From the NCBI GenBank assembly GCA_013399855.1, contig VXAY01006786.1, positions 124,001-188,000 on the forward strand: 64,000 nucleotides of DNA. The letters run 5' to 3'. Position numbers and translations under genes: made by a program. The notes beneath the pieces were generated by a model. It did not search any database. It saw only the letters and a program-made list of their open reading frames with translations, and was not told where the DNA came from. Numbering within the stretch: position 1 is the first letter of the stretch; the number at the start of each line of letters is the position of its first letter. This stretch comes from Oxyruncus cristatus. Lineage: Eukaryota > Chordata > Aves > Passeriformes > Cotingidae. Of the stretch, positions 35,475 to 49,354 are shown piece by piece.

Positions 35475-38400
35475 GCCTTGTTTGGAAAATAAACCTATTA
35501 AAGGCAGAAAGGAGAAATATTTTCATTTAAATAAGAGGGTTTGGTTACACAGATTTGTTTTTTTGTTTAAATCATACCAAGTAAGCTGGTAGGAATTATG
35601 AGATGTGGATATATACACAAAGCTTACTGTAAAGAAACAATTGCATCTGGTTAGTTTATATGAGATAAAAGCAACATAGGTCATAGTTGTAGAATACCAA
35701 AATCCTTCTGACATGACGAAATATTAATTGGACTTATTTCAGTTTAAACTTTAATAATTTATCTTTAAAGAAATGGTATACAGAAATGTGTAACAGAGCA
35801 AAACAACTATTCCCCTGTACACCCCTTCACTGTCATCAGGGCTGGATCACCCAGAGCCAGGTTTTCCACCTACCAACAATTAAGTGCCTCTTCCTGTAAC
35901 CTGCATAAGCCCTTCAAAAGATATTTCCTCATAACCTCTTTTCAGTTTTTTGTTGTGTCAAAAGGAGGCAGAAGACAGAAGCGTGGCAGAAAAACATCTT
36001 CCTGAATAGAGAGGGCTGAAAGGTCAATTGTTTCCCCCCATAAAAGGGGTGGAGGAGTGGGGGAAAACAGTTTGCTTTGTAGAGGCAATAGAGGTTCACA
36101 CTTTTTTTTCCTTTAGGATTCTTCTCCTGTTTGGAGGTGACTGCACAAGCTAGCTGACCTTTCTGGCATGACATGTGCTATAAAAGAGGCATACTTGGCT
36201 GTTTCAAGCCCCCTCTTGTGCATGTTCAATAGTAAGGCGGACTTTGCAATTACTGAGAGGGTCTCAGTTAAATCAACCTTTTGTCATGAGGGGAAAATAC
36301 TTCACAGGCAGCCCTCTGAGGCTGCTGGGTCTACTACTGGCTTTCTCCCACCATTCCTGACCTCCCTGCTCCCATCTGCTCTCCAAAATGTGCTTCTGAG
36401 AGACGAAGGAATACTTTTGTCTGTGTGTTTTGCTGTTAGTGATCACAGTAACAGCTAATCCTACGGCATTTAAAACATCATTCCAGTTGTACATTTAACA
36501 GCCTTCAAAGCCAATATTAAGACCCTTCTTTTGCCAATTAAAAGAACACAAATGCTTATCAGACAGCTTTGGAGTCATGTGTGTAACATGCTGGAATCCT
36601 AAAATAAAGCATTTTGTTTTCAGCCCTGTCAGTCAACAAAGCCACGCTGAGCTTTTCCGGTCCTTCATATCCAAAAAAGGTATTACACTGAGCCAGTGAC
36701 TGGCCTTGGAGAAGGACGGACTGAAAGAGCAGAGACTGACACTTCACACGACCCTGACTCAGTGGGGCAGCTAGCATGCATCAGCTTGGCTAATAGTTGC
36801 GAATGGGTTCCTCTGGAGCCAGCTCCTTGTTTCATGTATCTTGTAAGATTATAACCACACCTAAACTAAATTTCAACAATTCAGGATTTTGGAAACACTT
36901 TTAATCCAATCTTTTACTCTACAAAAACCCTATTGCTGTTAATGCTGGAGAGATTTCAGCGGTTTATCTGAGCAAGAGCTCTTGCTTATTTTCGTATTCA
37001 GTCCTAATCATCTTGGCTTCCTTTTGGTCCTTTTTAGAGGGCAGATGACATTAATTGCTCACAGGCACCAAAGCACCTCAGTTTCTGGAAGGCCAAATCA
37101 TTTCCATGACCCCTGTAACTCCTCTTGGAGGAGCACAAATGAGAAGAATTGCTGTGGGGAGAGAGGTTCTGGCCAGGTAGCCCATGTGCTAGCAGAATAG
37201 ACAGCAGACAACTAGCAGGACAGAGAGAGCAATGGCCAGCTGTCATGAATGTTGGCCTTTATGAGGGAGAGTAGTGAATGGACTGGAAGGGAAGAGCACT
37301 GTTTTTTTGATGGTGGGAGAGGGAGGATGCAGGTGACCATAGATGTGGTGGCAAGGTGGGATCTTGCGCTAAGCAAGGGAAAGGAATATGAGGTGGGATT
37401 GTCCGGTCAAGAAAAGGCAGCTTTCACTGAAGTTCTTTGTGTTTTAGTGCTATTATAGCCAAGTCATCCTAGTGGATTTTCTCATTGAAATTTCACAGCT
37501 TTTCCATTTGAATCACCTAAGAATATTATCTCACAGAGACACCAAGGTTTTCCAAGTAGTAACACTCACCTGCCAGAACTCCTACCTTCTGCAGACTTTC
37601 ACTCCGTGCGCTGGTTTGCTTATGCCATAGTCCTTCCTTGAGAAAGACTTGATCGTTTTAAACATGTGTCTAGACAACACTTCTAGATTTGATAATCAGT
37701 TATTGATTCCCCTAGATCCATACTGTTTTTCTGTAACACTTTGTGGAGTTGCCCGTAATATAAAACTGAAAAGTGGATATTGGTCTCTCAAAGTCCTTGT
37801 TCTCAAGGTCTTGGCTCAGCCACTTTACCTCAAATGGTCCCTCTTGCATTAGTCTGTGCTGATGACTTCCATGCAGGGAAAGTCTCTTCATTGGATTCAG
37901 CAACTGCAGAAGGTGAGTGTTAGCTCCTGTCCCCAACTAACAGACCATAGCTAGAAAAAGGACACAGTGTGTTGGGTTTGTGCACAGCTGGAGCTATAAG
38001 CAGCATAAATAATAAGTCATACAGATGGATTAAAGTGAAGTTTGCCCTCGTCTTATGGCGCTGTGCTCAAACACACCTCAGCTAGACCATGGGCTGCCTG
38101 TCTGCATTCTCACAGCTTCTGCTTCAGGGTCCTCCAGAACCTCAGCACTGGTTGTACCACTTCTGGGTGTATGTCTCGGTGTTATAAATAACGCTGTTCT
38201 GGAACCTCTTTGGTTTTGGCACCTTTTTAAAATTTTCTTTTAACTTTACATTCCTAACATATTGGTGTTACTATTGTTTTTAAACATGCTTCCTGAAAGT
38301 AAAAATTATGCTTTATTAGGGTAAATATCAGGACAACAGCATCTTGACAACTTGAAAGCTCATTTGTTTGTTAAGGGTTCTTCTAGCACAAACTTATCTT

Positions 38401-39076
38401 AAAGAGTGGGGACCACAGTGAGAATAGCGGTCTTGAATTTTCTGTCAGCTACAGAATCCCACTGCAGAGACACAGCAACCAGTGAGGTCAACAAGGGAGG
38501 GAAGTCCTGGGTGGAGTTTTAACTGTTTCCAGGCGCCATATAACTGACAATTCCAGACAGTGTTTGCAGCAACTGCTTAAAGTGACAGCCATGATGCCAC
38601 CATAGTGAATGAAAGCAGATGCATCTGATCATAAAGCCTTATGTCTGCTCCAGGAGGGTGACCACAAACACTAGGGCTTCTTTCTAAGCGTGCTATGCTA
38701 TACTAGTAAAAGACATTTAGTAAGGGTATTTTGTCTTTTTTTTTTACTTAGTACAAAACCAGACACCATCAGTTAGCAACTGCTTTACAAGACTTGTTTT
38801 AACGTTTGGGGTTTTTTTTATTTCAATGTGTTCTTCCTATGCCTATGTAACTGAAGAGGAGAATGCAATGGAATTGACTTTCTAGTGTGTTTTAGGCTGA
38901 AAAACACAGTGGATGGAAGAAGCTCATGTACATGCTTGTACCAGGAAACTAGATGAGCCGTTTCTCAGCTGGATCTGATTAATAATTAAACCAAACAGAA
39001 TGATACGGACTGGGGCACATTGCGAATAACCTCCTTCTGAGTGGAGGTCACTTTTTCTGTTCTGTATATGTTTACC

Positions 39077-39082
39077 AATAAA
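39077..39082 (+). terminator. Candidate poly(A) signal with strong downstream GT-rich element
   Basis: AATAAA is followed 19 bases later by a GT-rich stretch (39101-39120: AATGTTTGTGTTTGTG...). This is the best-formed poly(A)-type context in the window after the one at 375. There is no recognisable exon upstream. It could end an unannotated non-coding transcript, or be chance. Confidence 0.25.
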
Positions 39083-39605
39083 GGCACATTTGCACATTAA
39101 AATGTTTGTGTTTGTGTGAGTTTTGGGAGATCAACACTGGCATGGATTACAGATTTTTAAACAGTCATTCCTAGTCATAAACCAACTGAAAATTTCATTT
39201 ATAGAAAACTCAATTAATGATAGGTATGGCACCAAATGTTTATTATAAGGACACTGAAATCCATTCAAATGATCAAGTAATGAATCTTGTTTAAATTAAA
39301 CTACACGCAAGATGCTTCTGAATGCTACCGCTAAAATTACAGACTGGGAATTAGGGAATATTTGATAGTTCATTAAAATGTCAAGAAAGGAAGAAGAGGG
39401 ATGATAAGACAGGAAAAAAGAACGTCCACACTTATTTTGGTTAGGTCTTGGGTCGCAAACGCTTCAATGTGTTACTCTGAAAAACTTTTCAAGGGAAGAA
39501 TTGACCTCATTTGTGAACTCTGTGACCCTCAGTGACAATCACAGGCTTCTGTTTCTGAAATTCACTTGAAAGGTAGGAAAGGCTTGTTATTGTATGAGAC
39601 AAAAC

Positions 39606-39621
39606 TTTTTTTTTTTTTTTT
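39606..39621. repeat. T16 homopolymer
   Basis: Sixteen consecutive T residues, in otherwise unique sequence. Confidence 0.8.
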
Positions 39622-42600
39622 CAAAACAACACAAATGGTGATGTGTCACTCTCTGAAGGATGAGGTGTTGATACAAGCACATATCTACCTCGTTGGATGG
39701 TGGAGTGATGAGGGAGTTGAGATCATATTCTCGTGTTTAAAATAGGAACTCAGTGTTATGTGAAGATAAAACTGTATATTTTACCTTCCATAGTTCTTTT
39801 GGTCTTAAAATTAAGCATGGTTTGCAATTTATAATTTATGGTCATGTTCCAGTAAAGAGTTTGCATTATTTATTCTATACCCCAGGTATTAACAGGAATA
39901 TTAAAAGGGAGGAGGGAGTTATTGTTGGAGTGTTAGCTTTAATTAAAGTAACACAGGTAGAGTTACAGTGCTAGCAACAATAAAATAGGTAAGCAATTAG
40001 AAAAGAAATCGTAACAACATTGTCTGTCCTGGGGTTGTATATATGCATATATATGTGTCTTTGTGGTGGGTTGAACTTAATTCTATTTTTGATTTAAAAA
40101 TTTGCTCATCCAGATAGTCCCCAAAGGCCAGGATTTTGAAAAAGTTAAAGCTGCAAGTTTCTCTGAGTGACTGCAGCTGACCCTGTCACCATTATGGGGG
40201 AAAAAGTAATCAATCCAAACACCTACATGCTGCATGTAGTTGCTACACAGCAAGCTCCATGAGCCGAGAGAAGGCTTTATAGTGTCAAACCCACTTTCAT
40301 GAGCTCTTAATCTGGAGGGTGCTCTCAGTTTCATATTCAGAATTAGTCATAACCAACACATCTGCTCCTTAGGCTGACCACTGTAAACTAAGTTTTTATA
40401 ACAGAAAATTAAAGTGATCACATCATTCTGAATACAATGTGCCCCTCTTTTGCTTCTACTCTATTGCTATTATGTTGGTGAGACTTAGCTACTGTAAGTT
40501 GCAGGTTGCTTCCCATAGGCTGAGGACAATTTAGTCATTTATTGATGTTATGGAGCTTAAACAGAGGATTCAGTCTTTCCAAGCTGAAGCTTGGTAACAC
40601 TGAGCACTTTCATTTCCTCCTTCAAACGTACAATCACTGCTCAAGTGCTCTTTGTGGGAAATTCTTCATCCCTTTTTATGTGATTGTAGTAAGAAGATCC
40701 TGGCCTGAGTCTATCATCAACTAAATATATGAGAGATATGATTTCATCTACATAATTTGTGTGCCTGCAGGAAGTCTTTTTCCTATGAGTACCAGAGGCC
40801 TGCGTGCCCTTTTTAATTTAAAGATACAGAAAAAAGGTAGTTGGTAGCAATTTGCGCCTTAAAGATAGTACTTTAAAGAACAGAGAGAAACCTTTTGTGT
40901 CGAAAGTCTTTCAGGACTTTTATTTGTGTAATATCATGTGTTTATTCTTGGTATATGTTTTACTTTATATGTATAAATACATGTAGGTTTGTACACATAT
41001 ATTTGCAACAAAGGATGCTGAAAGGATGAAGGTCTATGGATTTCATATTATGAAACTATAAAGAAAACACCTAGCATTCATACTATCACTGCCTCGAAGT
41101 CAAAAATACCTGAAAGAAAACAAAGCAAAAATGTTGCTAATTTCTCCTAGTCTTGGCTCAAAAACTAGCTCTGGAGTTTTTCAGAGGCTTCTATTAATAA
41201 CAAGTTTATGTAACTTTTTATTCATCTAGTAAGTTCCAATTTCTTCATGTTTTTATCATAAGAGGTAATTGTTATAGGGCCTCCACCACCCTCATCCTCT
41301 GGGGAAAGAGATCACTGCAACCTGAGCTTCCAGCCTCATCCTGTTACCAAACCTTAGGTGTTGTGAAATGAGACAAGTACATTTACAGAGCTTTGGAAAG
41401 GTGTGCAAATGAAATGAAGAAATGAAACGAAGTAGCTGAACAAGTTCAGAGAAATAGCTCTGCTATAGTGAACCCCTGCCCCAGTCTTGATTGGGTCCTG
41501 CTGACAGGTGGGTCAGGAACAAGGACCCTCCATCCCAAGCATCGCCAGCCTGCAGCTCCAGGGGGTCGCTGGGCAAGACTGCATAAAGCTGTTGCTGCTC
41601 TCCTGTGACAAAAGCACCCCAGTCTCCATTCACAGAATGCATAGCACGCAGTTTAGCCTTAACCTACCCAGCCTAGGATTTGCAGCAATCTAGCCATTTG
41701 AACCTTGGCTGCAAAGGCTCCACACGGAATTAGCTAGGTTGGGTGTGATTCTTGAGCTGGCTTGCTTGCCTGTGACCCATATAAACTGCAGTCTCAGCAT
41801 TCCTGCAGCACAGAAAGCTGGAAATCACTGTATCTGCTTCTAATGAATGTAGGCTCTGTCCACACTTGGCAAGTTTCTTCAGCTCTGCCGGTTAGACTAA
41901 TAAAAGATATTATCTCTCTCTCTATGAGTTTTACTTCGCTTATATCCTGAGATTATCACAGCTCTGCCACTTGGAGGTCAGACAGAGTAACATTTTGAGA
42001 TTAGGCAAAGCTACAGTGATACCAGAAGAAATAACTTGAGAATTATGTTCTTAAACCAAAGCAAAGTTTAAGGCCGGGGAGGGGGGAGCTGACAGCTCTT
42101 AAGTGTGGTCTGGTTTCTTTTAGTGACATGATGCACTGACAGAGGTTTTCTACCCGTGAACTCCCTTGGCATCATGCTATGTAGTGTTTCTTCCCGAGGT
42201 GTGGGTTGTGCCTGGTCTTCGGCAGGGGCAGTTGTTTCTCTTATGAAAACCTGCTTATTTTTGCTGGACTTTGAAGCAAGCTGGTCTTCTTAGAACAATA
42301 CTGGCATGATCTCTTGAAAGCATTTCTGGGGACTGAGCGGAAGTTTGAAAGCTGTTGTGTGCATTTGTTGCATGGCTTTTACCTCTCTCTACTTCTTACT
42401 GGCTAAATCATAACAAATTGAGGATTTTGTTTCATATGCTTCACTGACTCGGTCATATTTTCAAAAGCTATTTATTTTTAATATAAACAAATGAAACAAC
42501 TTGCCTTGCCTTTTCATATCTACAATGCCCCCTTCCTCCATGTGTGCAAAACAGTGCAGCAGCCTAACAAAATACAGTGTGTGGTGTTTCGTGCTGTGAC

Positions 42601-43259
42601 CCAAAAACCCCACTCGTGCTCTAGCCCAGCCACGCTGGTTTGCTGCTTTTGGCTATGAGCAGTAGATGCTTTATGGCAGTTGACTTTTTTATTCCATATA
42701 CCTACATCATTGTGTCCATGTTCCCTGCCAAGGCAGTTTCCTCCTTCTTTTGTCGTTTTCCCACATCTTTCCCATATCTTTCCCATTCTTTTTTTGTTTC
42801 CTTTTATCCAGCACCATTATCTGGTGTTTTGAAATGCAGAACCAGCCCACCGCTTGTAAATTTTTCTTTCTGTTTCTCTTCTGGTGCACCTTTGTTGGAT
42901 TTGATATTTGTTAAGTCCCTTTTCCCTATTTTTTATTTGTCATATTTAATTTCTAAAATATCTATGATTCATGTGTCTTCCAGAGCCATGTGCTATTTGC
43001 TTTATTGTTGCATTGCAGTCTTGTTCAATACTTTTCCCACTTCTGTCTTCGGTAAGAAATACTTGGTCTTTGGTAAGAAACAGCAGTTTGCAAGCATTAC
43101 AGTAACAATTCAGCTAAATACACAGTATTATCTGACTTGGAAATGGTTGGATTTCCAGGCATGTTCTTTCATCAGTCTGTATGTCTCAATATTCTGGTAA
43201 AAGCCCTTATAGTACAATGTGTCATATAAATGACATCCTCCTTTTCCATTCCATTTGTT

Positions 43260-43335
43260 GCAAAATAAAACAAACAAAACAAAAACAAAACCCCAAACCC
43301 AAAAACAAACCATAATAACAACGCAAAAAAAACCC
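43260..43335. repeat. A/C-rich low-complexity block
   Basis: The plus strand consists of CAAAA and CAAACC-type units with almost no G or T. It resembles the blocks at 12398-12456, 47788-47872 and 61590-61625. It produces a Phe/Val-rich false frame on the minus strand. Confidence 0.7.
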
Positions 43336-46300
43336 TGAAGGAAATCAAAACCAGCTGTCAGTGAGTTTATTGCAAGTTAGCAGTAGTTGAACCTCATACA
43401 AAGCAACAACTTGTAATATCTGCTATAGGTAAGTTTTTTTCAGGTGTGCTTTCCTTTGAATTGGATTAGACAATAGAAAGGGTAGCTAAAATCATTTCTC
43501 TTGTTATGGTGAGTTGCAGAGGTCTAAGCCTTGTTCAAATCCTCTGCATGGGGAAGGGTGCAGGAGGACTGTCTGTAGGCAGCAGGACTAGGAGTCGCCT
43601 AAGTGGAGTGGCCCACTTTCTTGAGGTTGTCAGACCTCAGGTTTCATTGGTGTCTCTCCAACCCTCTCAATTTTTAAATTTTTTATATAGTACTTTAAGT
43701 TACCAAAACAAAACCCATGTCTCAAACTTTTTATGTGTTACAAAACTACTGGACTAGACTAGAGAGATTCTATCAAGCATGTGTAGTAAGGGAGAGGGGG
43801 GAGAAGAGCAAGGGAGGTGTCATCAGAAATACATTCCAGATTTCTCTATTAATACATAAAATATTCTGAGAGATTTATAATAAGCATGCAGATTGAAAAG
43901 TCAATCCAACTCATTAGAAAAACTTTGAAATTTTTTATAAAACATGAGCTTGAATTTATAAGTGATGGGAAAGTTAATCTCATGCCAATTTTCAATTGAT
44001 TGCAGAGCAATGGTGTTAAAAAGTCTGCAGATGCAAGTCAACAAGTGGTATGGACATCGCACTTACCCAAACTGTTTTACTCATGAATTCTGAGCATGAA
44101 ACAGATTAGATTGTAACACAAAAGCCCTCTGCAACTTCAGTTAGGCAGTAAAACCGGAGATCAATGAAAGGAGTGTCTGGGTCCTAGCTACCTACATCCT
44201 CTGTCATTTGCACTGGTGCTAAATCAAAACGAAAATGTGTCAGTTTGGATTATTCTGTCCACTTCTCAGAGCTGCAGCAAGTAATGCAGGGTGTGATATG
44301 CCAGCAGTTTCTACACCAGTCTTTTAGATTCATTACAACCTTGTCCATGAACTGTGCTTAATCTTGAAAATGGGACTCTGGATCTCTGTTTCCAGAGTAG
44401 TGAGATGCCCTAGGAAATAAAATTAGAACTCCTTGTTCATCAGTTTTGTCCCATTCAGTTATGGGGACCAAGAGAAGGCAAAGTGAAGTGGCTTTCTTTT
44501 GCCATGTTCTGCAAAGCCCAACCAGACATGCAAGGAAATCAAAGCCCCCTACTGGAAAATCCTTGGTGGCTTTACTGGCCAGAGGGGCAGAGGAGAGGAA
44601 CAACATGGCAGTGGTATTTTGCTGTCTGACCTCAGTGAGATCTGGGGTCACTGGACAAATTTGTGGAACTGAAAGTCAACACATCCTCCCCCCTGTACTG
44701 TGGAGCTTATGTGTGGTGGGAATAACAGTGTCGGTACATACAGACTGATATACTGAGTTTGCTTGCCAGGTATCTAAAGATTTTGTAAAACTTCAAGGCT
44801 TCTGGGTTTCATTCCAAACTACCTTTCACATATCTCAGGTCACAGTTCACATTTATTGACAGAATCTTCTGGGAAGAGCTGAGTAGAACCTGGAAGTGAC
44901 TTGTGAGGACAAGAGCAGTTTATCCTCACCAGAGCCCAAGCCACGGGCAAGGCACAGGAGCAGATGCAGGCAGCCACAGCCTGATCAGCCCTGCCCGCTC
45001 CTGAGTGACCAGATAACTAGCCTCCAGTTCTGTCCTAGCCACTTCTTCTTCCTTCATCACTCTGTGCTTCCATGGAAAAATAATTTCATGCAAATTTTAG
45101 AGGAACATCCAGTTAATCAAAACACAGCAGGCTGCCAGCGCAGCCTGAGCAGAACGGTGCTATCACACACCGTGGCACTTTCAATTCTGCTGCTTCATTC
45201 TCTTGACAGAGATATTAACAAAAAGAGGAAACAGGCTATTACCGTGACAAAGGCTTTGACAGGACAGGAAAAATGGCATGTTAACTCAGCACCAGGCAGG
45301 CTGAAGCTGGCTGGTAATAACCATGCTCCACTCATGGCACTCAAAACCTTCCTCACTGCTATGTGGGTGGGTTTGTCTGCTGTGGAGCAGGGAACATTTT
45401 CCCTGCAGCGATCCTCACCTGAGTGCTTAGACATAGCAGCCAAGAGTCACTTTTAATAGCATGGGATATTAAAAATCATCATTAGTTTTGTTTCAGATCT
45501 CAAACCTTCCAAGTTACATCCACTGACATCTGGACGAAGTACGTCAAAATTTACACTGTATTTAATGGAGAGAGGGGTGCTTTTATTTTAATGGGGAGTC
45601 AGCTTGCTCTGTACATGTAGAAGCACTGTCATCTGCTTTTATTGCAAGCAGATGTTGGAGTGTGATTTACTTGGAAAAACCCATGAGACCCAGAATTAGC
45701 TACGCAAATAGAGGTCATTTGGAAAATCGGGTATATTTTAGTTATTTCAAGATCCAATTCAGATTGCGACAAACAACTTTTTTTCTGGAGCTCTAAGAAT
45801 GATCTGGCCATTCTTGCATTCGTTTCTCCCTGACTGAGACCTGCTAATGGTTGATGTTTGGAAGGCCACTTTGTTTGCTCTCTGCCAGTTCCATGCCTTG
45901 GGTTGCTGTAGCAGTAGCACGCTGTTCTTAGCCCTGACATAGTGCATTTAGCTAAAGGTGCATTGGGCAGCAATTCTGCGCCCATGATCTGTCTGTCAAA
46001 CCCCTGTCATTAAACTGGTCAAAAGAGGAGCGATTACAGCTTTGGATGGTGCTCTGGCCATTTTTGAGCTATAACTTTAATTGCTGTTGCTGTCCTCTGA
46101 AGTCTGGTATCCAAAATAATTTTCCTGACCTCCTCTCTTACAGTCTGTTTAGGTCCTGATTTCCTTAAGCAAGGAACTGCCCTTCTGCCCATGGGAATAA
46201 CTGGGCTCACTGTGTTCTTCATGAGTGTGAACAGTAACATGGATATACACCTTTGCGTGAAGGAGTAGCATCTTCTGTTATGTCAGGAGATATAAATGGG

Positions 46301-47787
46301 AAAGGTAGACAAGCCTTGGGATATTTATCAGGTCTGACAAAGCAACTGCAAAAAAACCCCAAAGGTTTAAAAGGTCACATTCTTTGGAGAGTGTCTAGCT
46401 ACCCAAAAAAAATGCATTTTAAATGATTTTTCTGGAAAACAGAATAAATGTGGACAAATTCTCTTTTTTGTTCTTTTTCCTGTAGTAATTGAAATTGGTC
46501 TGATTAAGTCAATCCAAGCCCAGGCTGCTGGCCAGACTTTCTTTCCCCACCCCATATTCCTGCTTCTTCCACTGTGCAGGCATTGGTGCAGAGACAGACA
46601 TCTTGAGATCTGGTTCAAGGAGCTGATCTGTCTTGAAACAAATCACTGCCCCCCAGCTGCTTGTTCCTGACCTCAAAGTAGCCTCATGTTCACGCTAACA
46701 GAAGTATTTATATGGCCATTCAGTGGACCAGGTTCAGAAACTGATTCAGCTGATAAATAAGCAGGAAAAACATAATGCATTTTCTCCCAGATGAACCAGT
46801 TTCCTAATCCGATGTGCTGAGCAGCTGAGAAAATACAGTTAAAGGCAGAACACAGGACAGGGGCAAGAACAAGATCATTAGAGAAAAAGAGAAAGTGAAC
46901 TTGAAGACATGCAGGTTGAGCTGCGTCTTTGGTGCTAGAAGCAGGTCTAGGCTGTAGGGGAAAGTAGGGCATTGCAGCAGCTCTGGTTCATCCTGGGATG
47001 AGAGGGGGCTCTCGTGCAGCAGCTCTGTGAGCAGACACATATCTATCAGGAGACCCAATAAAAAATAGTTACACGCTTAGACACGAGGTCTCCAGGACAG
47101 CTCTGGATATAAACAGAGAGGTGGTGATCTCAATTAGGAGCTCTAAATAACACCTCCTTTTCTCCCCGTCACTGCCTGGGAAACACAGCTGTGGGCTTGG
47201 GGAATGAGATGTATACGGACTCCTGCAAGGGGGCAGGCTGTGCCGTGCCTCCCAGCTGTGACCAGTCACTGGCTTTTCTGCTGTCCTCAAGGCATGAGGG
47301 GCAGCTGCTGTTTCTTGCTTGGGCACACAACTGTTGGTTTTAGTGGGTTTTCTTATGCTGGGAAACAGATAGGAGAAAGAGGGAACACTGTCAGAGAAAG
47401 GTTTAGAAAACATAAGGAAGGAAGAGAAATGGTCCTTGCTACAGACAGGAGCAAATGCTGTGACCAAGAGAGGAGTTTGTCTGATGTAGTGCCGCCTCTC
47501 CTCTGCACCCAGGGCTCTGTGGGGCAACACTGGACAGTGGGCATGTGCATGCTGCCCATGGGGTCTCCTCACACCCTCGGTTCCCCAAGGACCTCCCAAG
47601 GTTTCCATCAGCCTTGCAAGGAACTTGGGCTTGCAGCACTTTTGAAAAAGGAACCAAGGCTTAAAACTGGGTATTGCCTTCTTTTGGCAGCTGCACTGAG
47701 TCCCAGTGTTGTCCTCTTAATGTCACTCTACTCCATCCCAGCACAACATCCAACCTAACATACTGGAAGCTTCAGCTCCATGTTTTG

Positions 47788-47872
47788 TAAAAAAAAACCC
47801 AAAGCAAAAAACAACAACAACAAAAAATGCCTCCCCCCAAAAAACCCCACCAACCAACCAACCAACCAAAAC
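47788..47872. repeat. A/C-rich block with (CAA)n and (CCAA)n microsatellites
   Basis: An A run is followed by CAA triplets, a C6 run and then about five CCAA units (47850-47870). It is simple sequence with no coding role. Confidence 0.75.
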
Positions 47873-48767
47873 TCCACCAACAGAAAAGATTGACCTGGCT
47901 TTTAAAGATTTTTTTCAATGTCACTCCTAAGAAGAAAAAGTATAACTCAGAGGTAGATAAGGTGAATGACTCACAATTACAAGAATAACAAAGTAGGAGC
48001 CCATGAAAGCTATTATAATGTGAATGTTTATCTGGAAAGTAAGACAGGATATTTTCCCAGATGGGTAAAATTCAAGAGAAAACTAATAGCATTTTCGTTT
48101 TATCTACTGTTTACTTATACCACAAAAATAAAATACAGCACAGACAATATTGACTGTTCAGAAATATAGCTGCAGCCATCAATATAGGAAGAGAGATTGG
48201 TAGGAAACTTCTCCTTTCTTGAAAGTAAGCTTTGAGTGGCTGCAAAGTATTTAATGATGTTGACATTCAGATGGGCATGGTGAAGCTTCAGTGCAAATGT
48301 CCTCTGGAGATGAATGAAACTACTTATGATTCAGAAATATTATTTCAGCATATGATAGGTCTATTTCCGGGCACCACATCAATTACACCTTTTTTTTCAT
48401 GACAAAGATTTTCCTCACAAGCAAAAACATAAAGGTTATACAAACCATCCACGAAAAAAAGTTTTTCTATTCAGAAAAAGAAATAATGATGTCAAAGGAA
48501 ATCAAAAAAAGTTTACTGAGAAGTTTTATTTTACTCTGGATGGAAGTTTTGGTTAGCTATAATAATTGCTCTGCTAGCAAATATATTCTCTCTGCTTTCC
48601 TGCTGACAATGTCTCCCCTATTTTATTTCTCTGACCTTCAACCTCAGAACCCTTCAACCACTTGTATGGTTTTGCTTTATGCTGTGGCTGCTCCAGGTTG
48701 TTGCAGAAATTGTATGCCTGCCTATTTCTGGTTTATAATCCTGTGCCATCTGGAGCATGTTTACTCC

Positions 48768-48784
48768 TTTTTTTTTTTTTTTTT
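48768..48784. repeat. T17 homopolymer
   Basis: Seventeen consecutive T residues about 70 bases upstream of a CR1 copy. Confidence 0.8.
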
Positions 48785-48856
48785 AACATCCCTTATTGTC
48801 TGTTTCTTTATTGAAAATAAACTATTTACAAGTTACTCATACAAAATACAAACTCT

Positions 48857-49354
48857 GAGTGAGTCCAGAGAAGGGCCAAGAAGATGATCAAAGGGATGGA
48901 GCACCTCTCCTGTGTAGACAGGCTGAGAGAGGTGGGGTTGTTCAGCCTGGAGAAGGTTCCAGCAAGACCTTATAGCACTTTCCAGTACCTAAGGGGAGGC
49001 TATAAGAGAGGGGAGTCTCTGGAGAAGGACTTCTTGCAAGGGCTTGCAGTGATAGAAAAACGAGGAATCCCTTCAAACTGAAAGAGGGTAGATTTAGGTT
49101 AGATATTAGCAAGAAATTCTTTACTGTAAGGGTGGTAAACCACTGAAACAGGTTGCCCAGAGAAATTATGGATGCATCATCCCTGCAAGTGTTCAAGGGA
49201 GCACTTGGATGTTGCATGGGGCTTTGAGCAACCTGTTCACTCTGGGTGGCATTCCTGCTCATGGCAGGGGGGTTGGAAGATGGTCTTTAAGGTCCCTTCC
49301 AACCCAAACCATTCCTTTATTCTTACTCTGTGATTCTGTGATTCTATGGTTCTA
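48857..49354 (+). mobile_element. CR1 LINE 3' end, 5'-truncated (about 0.5 kb)
   Basis: The copy starts inside the C-terminal part of ORF2: a frame at 48884-49000 reads DRLREVGLFSLEKV, a well-known CR1 signature also present at 55605-55645. It continues through the 3' UTR with GTTGCCCAGAGAAATTATGG near 49152 and GGTCTTTAAGGTCCCTTCC near 49284. It ends in the CR1 tail of ATTCT and GATTCTGTG units at 49318-49354. The reading frame is broken after about 65 codons. The 3' end matches the copy at 59625-59841 closely, so both belong to one subfamily. Plus orientation, typical 5' truncation, no poly(A). Confidence 0.95.

Larger units (their letters stand above)
30840..48856. other. 18-kb stretch of unique DNA without recognisable genes
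   Basis: This is the longest transposon-poor part of the window. Open frames of up to 186 codons exist (42640-43200 plus; 44896-45456 plus; 47204-47758 plus overlapped by 47069-47608 minus), but none has a recognised domain. Several overlap frames on the other strand, and base composition alone explains the Phe/Ser/Leu-rich ones. Small structures at 31.2, 33.7, 34.8, 43.3 and 47.8 kb are listed separately. Long unique stretches like this in bird genomes often hold conserved non-coding elements, which cannot be seen without alignment. Confidence 0.5.

Noticed and set aside
40054..40080. TGTGGTGGGTTGA-like word resembling the left end of the solo LTR
   Set aside because: Similarity stops after about 13 bases, and no LTR body or right end follows.
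42640..43200. 186-codon plus-strand frame rich in Phe/Ser/Leu
   Set aside because: The plus strand is pyrimidine-rich, which yields hydrophobic codons by chance. Apparent membrane segments are therefore not evidence.
44896..45456. 186-codon plus-strand frame (MTCEDKSSLSS...)
   Set aside because: No domain, low-complexity start rich in Pro/Arg/Gln, and an overlapping minus-strand frame at 45195-45443. It might be a conserved non-coding element, but not a supportable gene.
46034..46240. Minus-strand frame containing a basic segment (REEVRKIILDTRLQRTATAIKVIAQ)
   Set aside because: It briefly looks helical and exon-like, but no flanking splice sites or family match could be found, and 68 codons is short.
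47069..47758. Two opposite-strand frames of 179 and 184 codons overlapping one another
   Set aside because: Long antisense overlap with no domain on either strand points to a locally stop-poor composition. Neither has splice signals or a family match I can recognise.
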